Shown piece after piece: positions 1 through 12,540 of a DNA stretch of 64,000 bases. This DNA is from Sweltsa coloradensis (Eukaryota > Arthropoda > Insecta > Plecoptera > Chloroperlidae), in contig JAMZAV010010740.1 in assembly GCA_024449915.1 (NCBI GenBank), positions 1 to 64,000 of the forward strand. The letters are read 5' to 3'. Each line of letters begins with the position of its first letter. Position 1 is the stretch's first letter. Under the pieces are notes generated by a model. The model was not told where the DNA came from. It searched no databases and saw nothing but the letters and a program-made list of their open reading frames with translations. The position numbers and the translations under genes were made by a program.

Positions 1-174
1 GAAAAATATTTTCTTAAAAAATTTTTTGCATCATAACAATATCAAAACTTTTAAAAATCGAGGTTGCAATTAAACACTATAGTAAGTTATCTTCATGAAA
101 ATAAATATATCATCATAAAACGTATAAATATAAACTTGCTATCGAAATAAAAATTTTGAGGAGTCAGTTAAATC
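1..174. other. AT-rich sequence, nothing recognised
   Basis: I see no coding frame, RNA gene or repeat in this stretch. The duplicated segment described next begins after it. Confidence 0.5.
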
Positions 175-2933
175 AATTAGTACAAAAACTACGACAAGTT
201 TATACACATGAACTTGTAAACTTTGTAATTTTTTATACTTGGGAGGTGGTATGTCTGTATGTGGATGGGAGATGATTCTTGTAAATCTTAATCTTCTTAG
301 TTTGAAGTTGAATTCTATTGTATAGATACTTGTTATTTAACATTTTATAAATAACATTAAAGAAACGTTGGTGATGGGTTAACTCTGTGGATTGAGAAGT
401 GCTTTAATAAAATGTCTTGTGTCTGTCTTTATTATGTAATCTCTGGTTACCATCCCTCTTGTTGAAATTTTGTGGATGTCTCTCAATCTCCACAACCTCC
501 CTAATAATCTGTGGGTAAGCATGTTGAATCGCTACAAGATTGCACGTGTTTTCAAAGTTGATTTCATAGATGTATCTTACGATGTTTAGCTTATGTTGAA
601 TTCTTATCTTGTTTGTGTAATTCATAAAATATGTACTCGGGACATTTAGTAATTTACTCCGATACGGTGATATTATTTCACATATATAAAATTTGAGTGT
701 GTTTTTGTGCGAACCTAAATTTCAGTGTTCAGACATATTTATTTTACTGTCAATGAGTACTCTCGAAAAGACATTTTGAACAAAATATTTTATTATATTC
801 GCGAATAAACATCGGAAATGAAAATTGCGTGGGTAACTATTATGTTTCAATGAATATGTACTTGAGATGTTTTTTTATGAAGAATACTATAATTCTAGAT
901 TTTTTACTTGAGTTTTTTTGGTTTTTTTTTTTGTTGTAGTAGATACTTGTGAGATAAGGCAAATAGATTTATTTGCGACTACGGGGTGTAAAAAGTATTA
1001 ACAAGCAAAAACATTTTGTTTTAAAGCAATCAGTGAATATTACAAATAGAGTTACGATCAAGAATTATACCCGTAAGTAGCCCTCATATTTATCTTCAAA
1101 ATAAATGTTTAGGGAAACTTGTACATCGTAGCTTTACTCAATTTCAAAATAGAAAACCAGTGTAGTATATGGAATGGTTGAAAATAATTTTCAAAAAATG
1201 TTACATTGCTACGAAATGTGTAAGAGTAGGGTAAATTATTACTTTCAACTATAAATACTTTATAGAATTCAGTATTGATAAAGTAGCTTTAGGGCAGAAA
1301 AAATATCAAACCCAAGTAGTTTTTTTTAAAATGAATTCTTTTATTTAATCTTCGATAACATTAAAATATAATATAACGTGGAGAGTTGTTGTTTTGTAAA
1401 TTAAAACGTGGTGGAATTTACTTTTAAATAATTTATAGTAGATAAATCAGTACGTGTATTGGACTTTTTTTTTTAGTAACAGAATGTTAATGTTGAAATA
1501 GCGATTTTATTAACTCTACAATAATGTTATTGATTGGTATCTGTCTTTAATACTGAATAGTAAAGTATACTATTTACTTATCTTCGATTTTTTTTTTTTA
1601 AATGCAGTTTGAGAAACAAACTTTTTTTTTCTCACATAGTGGTAAGTATTGAGTAATATTTTTTTTTTGTAAGAAAAAAAAAATAGCTTCAATGAAGAAT
1701 CAAAAACGAAAGCAAAATGTTTTAAAACTAATATATACTGATGGTAGCAAATGTTTGCACTTAAAATAAACCATCCGAGAGTGATCATGTAATGCTACAA
1801 AATATCATCTTGAGATGTTTAAAAAATATAGAGCCACATTGTGAAAGAAATTACCGAAAGTTATTTATTTTAAACATCCGTTTGCCTAATAGTTTACCAT
1901 AGACTTTTATCTACTTGTAGCTGTACATAAATTTTATGAAATATTATTGTATTGTGTGTAGGCTTATAAACAGTTTACAATGCTAATGACAATAAAACGT
2001 ACTTGTAAATAAAACTTGCCGATTCAAGTGAGAAAACGTAATAAAATGTATGCACTTTTTACAATAACAATATCAAAATTTATTTTGTGAGAAAATTAAA
2101 ACACTTTGCGTGATACAATTATTTCCCGGTAACTTAATGATTTATCTTTTTTCCTATCTCTCTTATTTGATTTAATGATTTATGTTTTAAAACTATGACA
2201 AAGTTCTACCTCAAACAAAACAAAAATTTCAAATTTTTATTTAGTAATGTACTTTAAATCGTAAACACCTTTTAAAATTAATGGACGAAGTGAATAAAAA
2301 TTTTATTTTTAAAGACAAACATATTATTATTACGCGTGAATTATAAAATACAATGATTTAAGTGTTAGTTTGAATTCCTTTTTATGGAATACTTGATATT
2401 TATTTGGTCAAAGTAGGTTGTTCAAGAAAATTTGTGTAACCTGTACTCTCATCTATTGTAAATACTTTTTAAAATTTTTTATAAATAACATTAAAAAAAA
2501 CCCCTAGCGTGGGTTAGCTTTGTGGATTGGGAAGTGCTTTTCTAAAATTAAATTGAAGCGTGATAATTTTAAAAAAATGGTATCCTGAACACGATGTATT
2601 TTTATAACGGAATGTATATTTTTATGTTTCACGCTTGTAAAATATTCGTTGTTGTTTACTAAAAGTTCAATAGCATTAAATTTCGCTTTGGGAAAAATTT
2701 TTTTAATATCCATACTTTTTCTTATACAAGTTTTGATTAAATTTATAGTAAATACTAAATAAATGTTTTTAATAGTGGACCACTCAGTATAAAGAAAACT
2801 GAAGCGTGACTAAAAACGAATCCTAGCTAGGTGGGACATGCTCGTGTAAAAGAATGAAAATAATTGAAATTTTGAAAGCTATTGTTCAAAGATAACTACA
2901 ACTTATTGATTTAATGAATATTGTTTCAATTAA

Positions 2934-3001
2934 TAATAATATAATAATAATATAATAATAATAATAATAATAATAATATAATAATAATAATAATAATAAA
3001 T
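2934..3001. repeat. (AAT)n microsatellite
   Basis: Near-pure AAT repeat broken by a few AT steps. The matching tract in the second copy (about 10,660-10,775 and 12,545-12,690) has been split by a LINE insertion. Confidence 0.9.
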
Positions 3002-3423
3002 ATGTTTTAACATAAAAATAAAGGACCTTGTTTACAACTATACATTTCAATTTAATCCTTACGTTAAAATTAAAATTAAAAAAAAAAAAATAAAATAAAA
3101 AAAAAAATCACTAATACAAAGAATAAAATATGATAATCATTTTATTATAAAAATGTAAAAAATTTATACTATTTATGTTTACCTCAAACGATTTATCCCA
3201 AAAAAAGTGTAAAATGTATTCGCATAGTGTATAATGATTTTATTCCCATATCCTTTCCCACAAGGTTATTCACACCGGACTTTCCTGTAGATAGAATGAT
3301 GACATATTCAAGTTAAACTTGTCTATGAAAGCAATCTCTTATTTCGGTGAAAAATAAAATGCTGACTTTTAATTATGCTAATAAATGCAGAGTTTTATGA
3401 GAAAAAGTTTTATATCTTGCTGA

Positions 3424-3837
3424 CGTTGTTTTTTCAAGTTTTTCACATGTCCGGTGATGATGACCTCGTTGGAGGAATGAAATATCTTTGTGAGCGAGCG
3501 AAGCATTATTACATTCAGTTAGTTTAGAAATTTAAAAGGTTTTTTCGCTTCCATTGGGTCAAATTTTAATAGTTGTCGCTTAGGACCATTGGAGTATATA
3601 TTGGTGACGTTATTGAAAATATTTATTCAGTGAATAAAGTGCTGACCCTTGTTTTTCAAGTTTGTGCATGTCCCGGCGATGGTGAAAAATAAATAACGAG
3701 CAATAGTAAGCGAAGCATTTCATTCAGTAAGTTTAGAAATTTAGCAAGTTTTCGCTTCCATTGGATCCACATTTTAATAGTTGTCGCTTAGGACCATTGG
3801 AGTTATATATATATTGGTGACGTCATTTTGGATCCAC
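3424..3837. repeat. Tandem repeat, two units of about 207 bp
   Basis: CGCTTCCATTGG recurs at 3,546 and 3,753, and the flanks (TTCAGTnAGTTTAGAAATTT before, GTCGCTTAGGACCATTGGAG after) repeat with it. The second segment copy near 13,150-13,365 has only one unit. Confidence 0.8.
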
Positions 3838-4090
3838 AGTATGCTATTCGAATACCGCGGGCGATGGGCCTGGTGCTTAAGCCCTTATGCCAATTTAAAA
3901 AAGCGCGGGTCATGTCCCTATAGGCTCATTGGTGTTTAAGATCACGTGGGTTGGATCCCACAGTATGATATTCGAATACCGCGGGGTTATGACTGGGTTT
4001 TTCTACTTATGCCCTTCTGTCAAAATTTGAAAAAAGCGCGGGTGTGACGGTTTTAACTCATTGTGTTTTTAAAATCACGTGGGTCGGGTC
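3830..4090. repeat. Tandem repeat, two units of about 124 bp
   Basis: ATTCGAATACCGCGG occurs at 3,846 and 3,970. In both units it is followed by AAAAAAGCGCGGGT and then ATCACGTGGGT. Both units are also present, with errors, at about 13,360-13,615. No coding frame. I do not recognise the family. Confidence 0.8.
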
Positions 4091-4236
4091 CACAGACCAT
4101 AGCTAAATTTAATACTATGGTCCGCGAAGTGAAAAAAACTTAACAGAAGCTATTAGTTAATAGCCTGTGTGACGTCATGAGGAGGCGGTTTATCTGAAGC
4201 TATTATAAGTATCAACAATTATCCATTGCCATGCAT

Positions 4237-4310
4237 GTGTCTTGCTAGCCGCGCGGTTAACGCGAGAGCTAGTAATCCCGGTACCCGAGTTGATCATGGT
4301 TCGAGACACG
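4237..4310 (+). repeat. tRNA-like pol III head (SINE or pseudo-tRNA)
   Basis: GTGTCTT at 4,237 can pair with GAGACAC at 4,303-4,309 as an acceptor stem. A box A-like TAGCCGCGCGG lies at 4,246-4,256 and a box B-like GGTTCGAGACA at 4,298-4,308. A T run (terminator-like) follows at about 4,322. The T arm does not fold well, so this is more likely a SINE head or decayed tRNA than a working tRNA. Confidence 0.45.
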
Positions 4311-4504
4311 TAATCTGACACTTTTTTTCAAGGTCGCTTTCAATTGGAAATAAAAATGAATTAAAAATAATATATCAGTGAAAATTTAAAGTACCAAAAA
4401 TGGTTTTCTAAGTGCGCGGAGTGCGCGGGGACGCCAAGAAGTGGCGCGATATTTGAAATTTTGAAAATGGTGACGAGGACACGGCAAAGATACGGCGAAA
4501 CTAA

Positions 4505-4935
4505 AAATGGGGGCAGAGCTAAAATGGCGCTCAAAAAAAATGGCGCCTCGACCTAAAATGGCGACCAAGATGGCGGCAAAACTAAATGGCGCTCGAACAA
4601 AAATGGCAGCCAAGATTTGGGGGTCGACCTAAAATGGCGGCTGAACAAAAATGGGGGCCAAGATGGGGGCCAAGATGGCGGCGAGCTAAAATGGCGGTCG
4701 ACCTAAAATGGTGGCCAAGATGGCGGTGGAAATTTCAAGATGGCTGCTGGAAATTCAAAATGGCGGGCGGAATTCAAATGGCGGGCAAAATGGCGGGTGG
4801 GAAATTCAAAAAGGCGGACAAAATGGCGGACGGAAACACGTGACCCGGAAACAAAATGGCGGCCGGAAAAAACAAGATGGCGACCGGGAAAAAAGATGGC
4901 GGCCGGAACAAAATGGCGGATTTCCCCGTGACCGG
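4505..4935 (+). repeat. ATGGCGG array (YY1-like motif cluster)
   Basis: About twenty imperfect copies of AA(A/G)ATGGCGG, all in the same orientation, repeat every 12-25 bp through this stretch. The word matches the known core of the animal YY1 binding site (AAGATGGCGGC). Reading frames over it give artefact proteins rich in KMA or WRP that reflect only the repeat. The second segment copy has the same array at about 14,040-14,470. Whether any factor binds is not shown. Confidence 0.8.
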
Positions 4936-4975
4936 AAAAAACGTCATCGACGCCATATTGGATCCACTTGGATCC

Positions 4976-6776
4976 AAAGGGATGGTGCTCTAGCTACCTT
5001 ACTTTCCCTCTACTTACCATTGATATATGATTGAGCTGCCTTCTCAGCAGAATACTGTTTTATTATCAATTGCTCACTTTTAGTATACGCGGAGAAGCTG
5101 AAAAAGGTGGACATGTTTCCAGGGTGCGCCCTGGCTCAAACGTGTATCGGGCTGCCGACAATTTGCATGCACCAGAGGGACTTGCTGTTAGAATTGTGCA
5201 CAGGAAATGCATTTTGTCCATATTTTACGCGTTCTTGCACTATATTTTAAATAAAAACAAAGCTATTTTTCAACAACTAAATGCCATAGGAAAAGATATG
5301 TAGTATTATAATTTTTTTTTAAAACAAATAATGTTTTTCTTGGTCAGCTATACTTACAACGTTACCTAGGCTTATAGCAATAATTCATTATGAATATTTA
5401 AAACTCCTTAAATGTTTACGACCCCCAAACACCCTTTAAAATTTATACTCTATTCTCTACCATGGTTCAAGACTTTAGACAATAAATCGTACCTATTGCA
5501 TGAAGATAATACATACATAGTTTGATAAGTAATATCGAGCAATATAATTAACGTTTTTACACAAGAATAGATTGGCATTTGTGTATTGTCCAATGTTAAA
5601 TAATATTGTGACATAACTATTATGATCTCGACAAATAAGTTATTCAGGTTACACACATCATACATTGATCACTTTATGACATTGCATAGATCGTAAATCA
5701 CATTTGACGGGTAAAACAAAGTAATTGTGCATACGGATAATGTTCCATAATTAATTACTTATTTACAATCTACGGTGTAAATAAAATAAGTAGTTTTTTC
5801 GTTGACTGAACAGAAAAGTTTGACATTTAAAAACAAATTAGAAACCCATAAAGTGTTCGAATGGTTACCTATAAAATCAAATTGTTTATTTTATTTACTT
5901 TTTTATAGAATCGCGATTAAGCTTTAAAACCGCCATTATCAGTAATTGTTTGACTTTCAGTGGCAAAGTTCCCCTATATACATAGTTTGTATGTCCGTCC
6001 ATCCGTACGTCCGTCTGTGCGTGTGTCAAATCTCACGATAAACACGGGACATGACCTCCTATTGACACACATTTTCTTAACATTGTCCTTCAACGAAGAA
6101 AATAAAAAAGGTTTTTGATGACACTGAAGATTTTTGAGGAGGTGATACTAAACTTAAAATTGGTATATTTTAACCGGCACCACCACCAAAAGAGGTAATC
6201 GATATATGAAATTTGATTTGGAAACTCCCGTCCCGGCCCTGTTGTTATTTTATTTGTTTGTATTTTCAAGTATTGCGATCAAGCGTTAAAAGCCACCACT
6301 ACCGTCATTGTTTTAATATAACATAATGGCGTACGCGATATAATACGATGTTGATAATATCATGGCTTAACCCTTTGTACTCGTACTTCAGCTGTCAGCA
6401 GTTACACCCCAATAAATTTTGTTTCAGAAGAATAGAAGATTAAACAAACGTTTGAAAATTTTAATATATTTGCCAATATTTTATATATTTTTAAATTTTG
6501 TACAAGTCAAGCATAAGTCTAGTATATATTTTTTTTATGTTTTTTTTTATGTTTCTATGTTCTATGTTTTATAAGTGCTTGTTAATTATCACAATTTGTT
6601 GTATAGTGGCTGGCAGACACCTTGTGCTTGGGGCATACTGCCTTTTTCTGCGAACCTTCCTACTAAGCCGATTAGTGGAAAATAAATAATAAATAAAATA
6701 ATAAATAAAATGTACTTACTACTGAGTTAACTTAAGGTTACCACCTTCTCAAATATGAACCATATATGAATATAAT
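4976..6776. other. Intergenic, AT-rich, no gene recognised
   Basis: A frame at 5,031-5,303 has no domain I know and lies next to the repeat edge. GTCCGTCCATCCGTACGTCC near 5,995 is simple-repeat-like. Two imperfect copies of a roughly 65-bp stretch (around 5,890 and 6,247, both with GCGAT(T/C)AAGC(T/G)TTAAAA) suggest an old unclassified repeat. Confidence 0.5.
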
Positions 6777-7728
6777 ATGAAGCCAAAAGCGATGTGCTTT
6801 TCTATGGTACTGACAAAGTCGAGTTTGTATCTTCTTTCAAATATCTGGGTATCTTACTCCATTATAAAGGTACTTCTTTTCTCCCCACATCAAAGCAAGA
6901 TGTTCCTCTGCCATAAAAGCCATGCACCTTATCTCCAAATTATACTCACTCTCAATCTCTTGTGCTATGAAACTCGTCCACCTTAAAATTGCCCCGATTG
7001 CTTCCTACGGCATCGAAAGCATATGGCCCTACCTCTCCCAAGCCAATCTCACACAATTAGAATCGGTTAAGACCCTATATATGAAAAAGATCCTTTCTCT
7101 ATGTAAATTTACTCGTTCGCGCTTGGTATATGAGATGGTAGATGAATCATTGTTTGTTGCTGACCTACAGTTCAAATTTAACCTAAGCCAATCAGACGCC
7201 TTTCGTACTGTCGTTCATAACTGCATGACAAAACGCCTTGAAATTAGACCTGAATTCTTTACTATGGATCTGTTCAAAAATGATGATTGGAAAAAACCTC
7301 TTGCCAAAAACAGGCATGTGCTAACCCGTGTAGCAGCTCACGGTTTTCACCATTTGTTTTGTCTAGATAGAAAGTTCCATTCATCATACAGACTGCAAAT
7401 GCTCCCACTGTTCTAGGGATTGCGACCTGTATCATGTTTTTATATGTCCAGCTAGGACTCATTCCATTACTGATCTTGCCACAAAGGGTCTTGTCTAGAA
7501 TCAGGTACAAAAAGTAAAATATAGTCTGAAATGTTTAATTTATTAAATTTTGTTGTTTTTATTCTGTTGTAAACTTGTAATTTTATTAATCATTTATCCT
7601 GTCATTGTCATAGCTGAAATGTAAATAGAAACGAGTTGTGTAATTTGTATGGGTGTAATGTTGCCTATGTTACACCTTAAATGGTGTTGTACTCTCTGGA
7701 GTTTAATAAAAGTAAAAAAAAAAAAAAA
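6777..7728 (+). mobile_element. LINE fragment: RT C-terminus, CCHC finger and poly(A) tail
   Basis: This is the 3' end of a non-LTR retrotransposon. Broken frames read like the region after the reverse transcriptase core (PIASYGIESIWPYLSQANL, then YMKKIL). After a frame change near 7,375 comes CSHCSRDCDLYHVFIC, a C-x2-C...H-x4-C finger typical of LINE C-termini. The 3' end is clear: AATAAA at 7,705-7,710 and an A run at 7,714-7,728. The 5' end is truncated and at least two frameshifts make it dead. A Jockey/I-like superfamily is likely from the layout, but no catalytic motif remains to settle it. Confidence 0.75.
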
Positions 7729-7851
7729 TATGAACAAAAGAATTCAAGTCGAAAGAATTAACTGACTATTGTATTAATTTTCATTCATTATTTCCTCGTT
7801 GATGGAGTGGGCGTCGACAGGGTTGGTTTGGAGTCGCTTTTATTGAAGACC

Positions 7852-7907
7852 TTCCCCCCCCCTCCCCCCCTCCCCCCCTCCCCCCCTCCCCCCCCTCCCC
7901 CCCCCAA
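7852..7907. repeat. C-rich (CCCCCCT)n tract
   Basis: Runs of six to nine C separated by single T. The glycine-rich minus-strand frame over it is an artefact of this tract. Confidence 0.9.
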
Positions 7908-10773
7908 CCCAGTGATGAAATTCAGTTTGGTAACTGAGTGGTTGACAATAGTAAATACAATATAAAAAGTAAATAACTGTTCATATTCAAATACGTCATG
8001 GCAGGGCTTGACGAATGGGTCGCGTCCACCCCCCCCCCCTCTCTCGCCGAACGAATGGACACTTGAAAATTTCAAAAATTAGTAAAAAAACTACGACAAT
8101 TTTATAACAAATGAACTTGTAAATTTTTAATTTTTTATATTTGGGAGGTGGTATGTCTGTATTATAATTTGTTTTTTAAAAAACTTACTTTTGTTGGTTA
8201 ATTTTTTGTAAAAAACTTTTTTTTTTAAATGTCGGTGTTTATTAAAAAAAATTTGTTCCTTCTCTTTTTTTTAAATTTTTAAATAACTTAAAAAACGTGG
8301 TGAGGGGTTAATCGGGTTTGGAAAGTCTTTTAAAAAGTTTTTTCCCTTTTTTTAATGAAATCTCGACCCCCCTCTTTTTAAATTTTGGGGTTTTTTCCCC
8401 CCCAAACCTCCAAAAATTGGGGGTTTAAAATGTACTTACTTTTTTTGATTTAAAGGGTTCTTGAAGGTTGTTCACTTGGGAATTAAAAAAAGTCCCCATT
8501 TATTTTCACGGTGATATTTTTCACAATAAAAAAATTTGAGTGTGTTTTTGGCGAACCAAAAATTTCAGGTTCAACTATTTTTTTACTGTCAATAGTACTC
8601 TCAAAAAGAATTTTGAACAAAATATATTTTTATTTTCGCAAATAAACCGGAAATGAAAATTGCGTTAACTATTATGTTTCAATGAATATGTACTTGAGAT
8701 GTTTTTTATGAAATACTATAATTCAGATTTTTACTTGGTTGCGTTTGGGGTTTTATTTTGTTGTATCAGATACTTGTTAGATAAGGAAATAGTTTTATTT
8801 GCGCTACGTGGTGAAAGTTTTAAAACAAGAAAAAAACATTTTTTTTAAAAGGAATAAAGTGAATATTACAATAGAGTAACGATAAAGATTGATAGCGTAA
8901 GTGTCTTCATTTTTATCTTCAAAATAAATTTTTTAAAAACTTGTACATCGTAGTTTTACTCAATTTCAAAATAAAAAAACCCATGTAGTTTGGAGGTTGA
9001 AAAAAATTTTTAAAAAAATGTTCTTGCTTACAAAATGTGTGAAGATATGAAAATTTATTCATTTCCCTATAAATACTTTATAAAATTCAGTATTGAAAAA
9101 AGTGCTTTGGCTAAAAATATCTAAAAAGTATTTTTTTTAAAATGAGTTTCTTTTATTTAACCTTCGAAAACATTAAAATATAATATAACTGGGGGATTGT
9201 TTTTTTTGAAATTTAAACGTGGGGGAATTACTTTTAAAAATTTAAGTAGAAAATCAGTACGTTATTGGACTTTTTTTTGTAAAAATGTTAATTTTGAATA
9301 GGATTTTATTAACTCTAAATATGTTATTTTTGGTATCTTTTTTAAATACTGAATTAATAGTTACTATTTACTTATCTTCGATTTTTTTTTAAATGCAGTT
9401 TGAGAAAAAAAACTTTTTTTTTCACATGGGGTTAGTATTGAGTATATATATTTTTGTAAGAATAAATACTTAAATAAAGAATAAAAAAACGAAAGCAAAA
9501 GGGTTTTTATAAACAAATATTACTGGGTAGAAAATTTTGCATTTAAAAATAAACTCCGAGAGTGATCATGTAATGCACAAAATATCATCTTGAGATGTTT
9601 TAAAAAAATATACGAGCCCTTTTGTGAAAGAAATTACCGAAATTTTATTTATTTTAAAACACCGTTTGCCTAATAGTTCCATAGATATTTATCTACTTGT
9701 AGCTGTACATGAATTTAAAATATTATTGTATTGTTGTAGGCTTAAACAGTTTACAATGCTAATGACAAAAACGACTTGTAAATAAAAACTTGGGGCCGAT
9801 TAAAAGTGAAAAAACGAAATAAAATGTATGCACTTTTTACAAAACCTATCTTTTTAAATTTTGTGAAAAATTTAAACACTTTGCGTAGTAAATTATTCCA
9901 GGTAACTAAATGTTTGGGTTTTTTTCCTATCTCTCTTTTTTTGATTTAATATTTATGTTTGAAAACTATACAAAGTTCTACCACAAACAAAAAAAAAACA
10001 AAAATTTCGAATTTTTTTTAGAAGTACTTTTAAATCGTAAAATTTTCACATTTTTTTTTGAAATAAAGGGACGAAGTGAAAAAAAAATATTTATTTTAAA
10101 GAAAAACATATTATTATTACCCCGTAATTAAAAAATAAAAGATTTAAGTGCTATTTAAATTTTTTTATGAATACTTGATATTTATTTTCAAAGTAGGTTT
10201 TTCAAAAAAATTTGTGTAAACGTACTCTCATCTAGGAAATATTTTTTGAAATTTTATAAAAAAACATTAAAAAAACGCTAGCTTGTGTTGGGAATGTTTT
10301 TCAAAAATTTAAAATTGAAGCGTGAAAATTTTAAAGAAGGTACCTGAACACGATGTTTTTTTAACGGAATTATATTATTTGTTTCACGTTTGAAAAAATT
10401 TTTTGTTTTGTTTATATAATTTCAATAGTATTAAATTTCGCTTTAAAAAATTTTTTTAATATCCATAATTTTTTTACAAAGTTTTGATTCAATAAGAAAA
10501 TACAAAATAAGTTTTTAAAGGGGCCCACTCGTTAAAGAAACTGAAGCGGCTACAACGAATCCTAGCTAGGGGGACATGCTCGTGGTAAAAAAAATAAAAA
10601 TAATTGCATTTTGAAAGCTATTGTTCTAGATACTACAACTTATTGATTAAATGAATATTGTTTTCAATATAATAAAAAAATAATAATAATAATATAATAA
10701 TAATAAAAATAAAAATTATAATTATAAAAATAATAATAATAAAAAAAAATTAATAAAATATTAATAAAATAAT

Positions 10774-10779
<6 letters not shown>

Positions 10780-10804
<25 letters not shown>

Positions 10805-12540
10805 GGGAAACCATTTTTAAAATAATGTTATTCAGTAGGGAAAGGGTCCCACAAGCCACACAAGGGGCTTACTGGGGGATAAAAAAACTTTGAAAATTTT
10901 AATTTAAAAATAACCCAGCTAGATTTTATAATTTTGTATAATAAAAGGGGAAAAAAACGAAATACCTAGAACCAAAAAACAACAAAAAACCTTGAACAAA
11001 TAATAATACACTAAAAATAAAAACTTAAAATACTACGCATCCCACTTACATGAAATGCCCTGTTTCATAAAACAAAAACTTTTTTTTTTTTAACTCTTTT
11101 TTCCCTATTTTTTTGATCTATACTCGTAAATTTTTGGGGAATTTTATTAAAGTAAAAGGTAAACGTATTGCCAAGCTCTTTTCCCAACTTTTGTTGTAAT
11201 TTATTTTCAAAACTCTGCCCCCCCTGGGCGGTTTTTTGCATTATGAATAACATAGTTTTAAACGAATTTCATAAAAAATTTAAAAATTAATTTGTAAGTG
11301 AACAGTCCCTTTACAGGAAAAACATTACAATATCTATATAAATCAAAAGTTGTGATACATGTCCTTTTTTTTCTTATAAGGGGATTTTAAAAACCATTCT
11401 TTTTTGCAGTAAAATAATTTTTTAAATTTGAAAATGTGCATTGCCCCATGCAAGCGGGGCATATGAAGACTGATTTCGCAAGTGCTAGTATACGGTTCGT
11501 AGTAGAGTAAAAGGGTACATACTTTAGTTTATAATCTGATGAACCATGATCAAAGCCGTCTACTCCTTTCTTTATGAACCCCCCAACTAAAATTTTGGTC
11601 TATCACCCCCCCCAAATATTCTGCTGTAAACAGTTTCTTTTTATTTCCCAAAATTACATTTATGATAATACATCCATATGATGAAAGAATCATCAAACAT
11701 CAAAGGAATGAGTTATAAATTTATATTAGCATTATGGTGGGGCTTTGTGGGTGAAAAATATGCCAATTTTGTTTTACTGAGTTAATATAAGGCCTTCATG
11801 GGGGGGTGGTCCTTTTAACTTTTTAAAAAAATTTCCTTAAAAATAATTCGAAATTTTTATGTTTTTGAAAAAATTGTCCCAATGCTGAGTCATAGCAAAG
11901 AAAAAAAAAAAACTTTACTTATGAAGGTACCAAAACATTTAACATTTTAAAATACAGAACCGGGCCCTAAAATAGATCCCTGCGGTACACCTGTTGAGAT
12001 CTCTGGTTCACTCCCCCCTCTCCTACTCGAAATAATTTTTCTATTTGAAAAATAATTTTTAAACCCCTCCAAAAGAGGGCCTCTAACGCCAATTTCGTTC
12101 TAAAGCAACCAACTTTTTTTTGTGATTAGGTACAAAGTTTTAGTGAAGTCAATAAACATACATAAAATGTGAAGTTTTTTTTTAAGCTTAGATTATAAAT
12201 CAGAAATTTTTTCAAGCAAATTGAAGTACTTTTCCCTTTTTAAAATCCGTATTGATTTTATTGATAAATTAAATTTTCTAAATATTTTAAACTAACATTG
12301 GCACATATCTTTCCATTATTTTTTTCAATACTTGGAAAATGGCAATTGGTTATAGTTAGAGTTTTAAAGGGTTTTCCCTTTTTATAAAGGGTCTTACAAG
12401 GAGGTCTTCATTTTTCCGGCACCACCCCCTCGTTAGAGAAAAGTTAAAAAATGCGAAAACCCGGGCTTATCTCATTAGAAATATTTTTCAGGTCTTTAAC
12501 TCGTATACCGTCAATGCCTGCTTGCTTATTTATCTCATGT
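10780..12540 (-). mobile_element. 5'-truncated antisense LINE with RT motifs
   Basis: On the minus strand the order is K-Q-A-G-I-D-G-I (12,504-12,529), then FIDFTK (motif A region, about 12,140-12,160), then GVPQGSILGP (motif B, 11,961-11,992), the order of a reverse transcriptase. The 3' end is a T run at about 10,777-10,804 (plus strand), meaning a poly(A) tail on the minus strand. It sits inside the (AAT)n tract of the segment and is absent from the other copy. Many indels break the frame. The motifs fit the CR1/Jockey group, but the exact clade is not decided. Confidence 0.75.

Larger units (their letters stand above)
175..4975 (+). repeat. Duplicated segment A, copy 1
   Basis: This block is repeated in the same order and orientation at about 8,077-14,515. 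Matching landmarks include GGGAGGTGGTATGTCTGTA (near 241 and 8,142), the (AAT)n tract, the tRNA-like head and the ATGGCGG array. Copy 1 is the cleaner version. It holds no convincing protein gene; the short frames over it are low-complexity or chance. It is AT-rich up to about 3.4 kb, then turns into tandem repeats and a GC-richer end. Nothing shows what moved it: the ends share no obvious terminal repeats. It could be a true segmental duplication or two haplotypes placed in series by the assembler. Confidence 0.85.

Noticed and set aside
4386..4977. Several overlapping frames over the ATGGCGG array
   Set aside because: They are translations of a short repeat, with no protein features beyond it.
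7788..8075. Glycine-rich minus-strand frame
   Set aside because: Made by the C-rich simple repeat.
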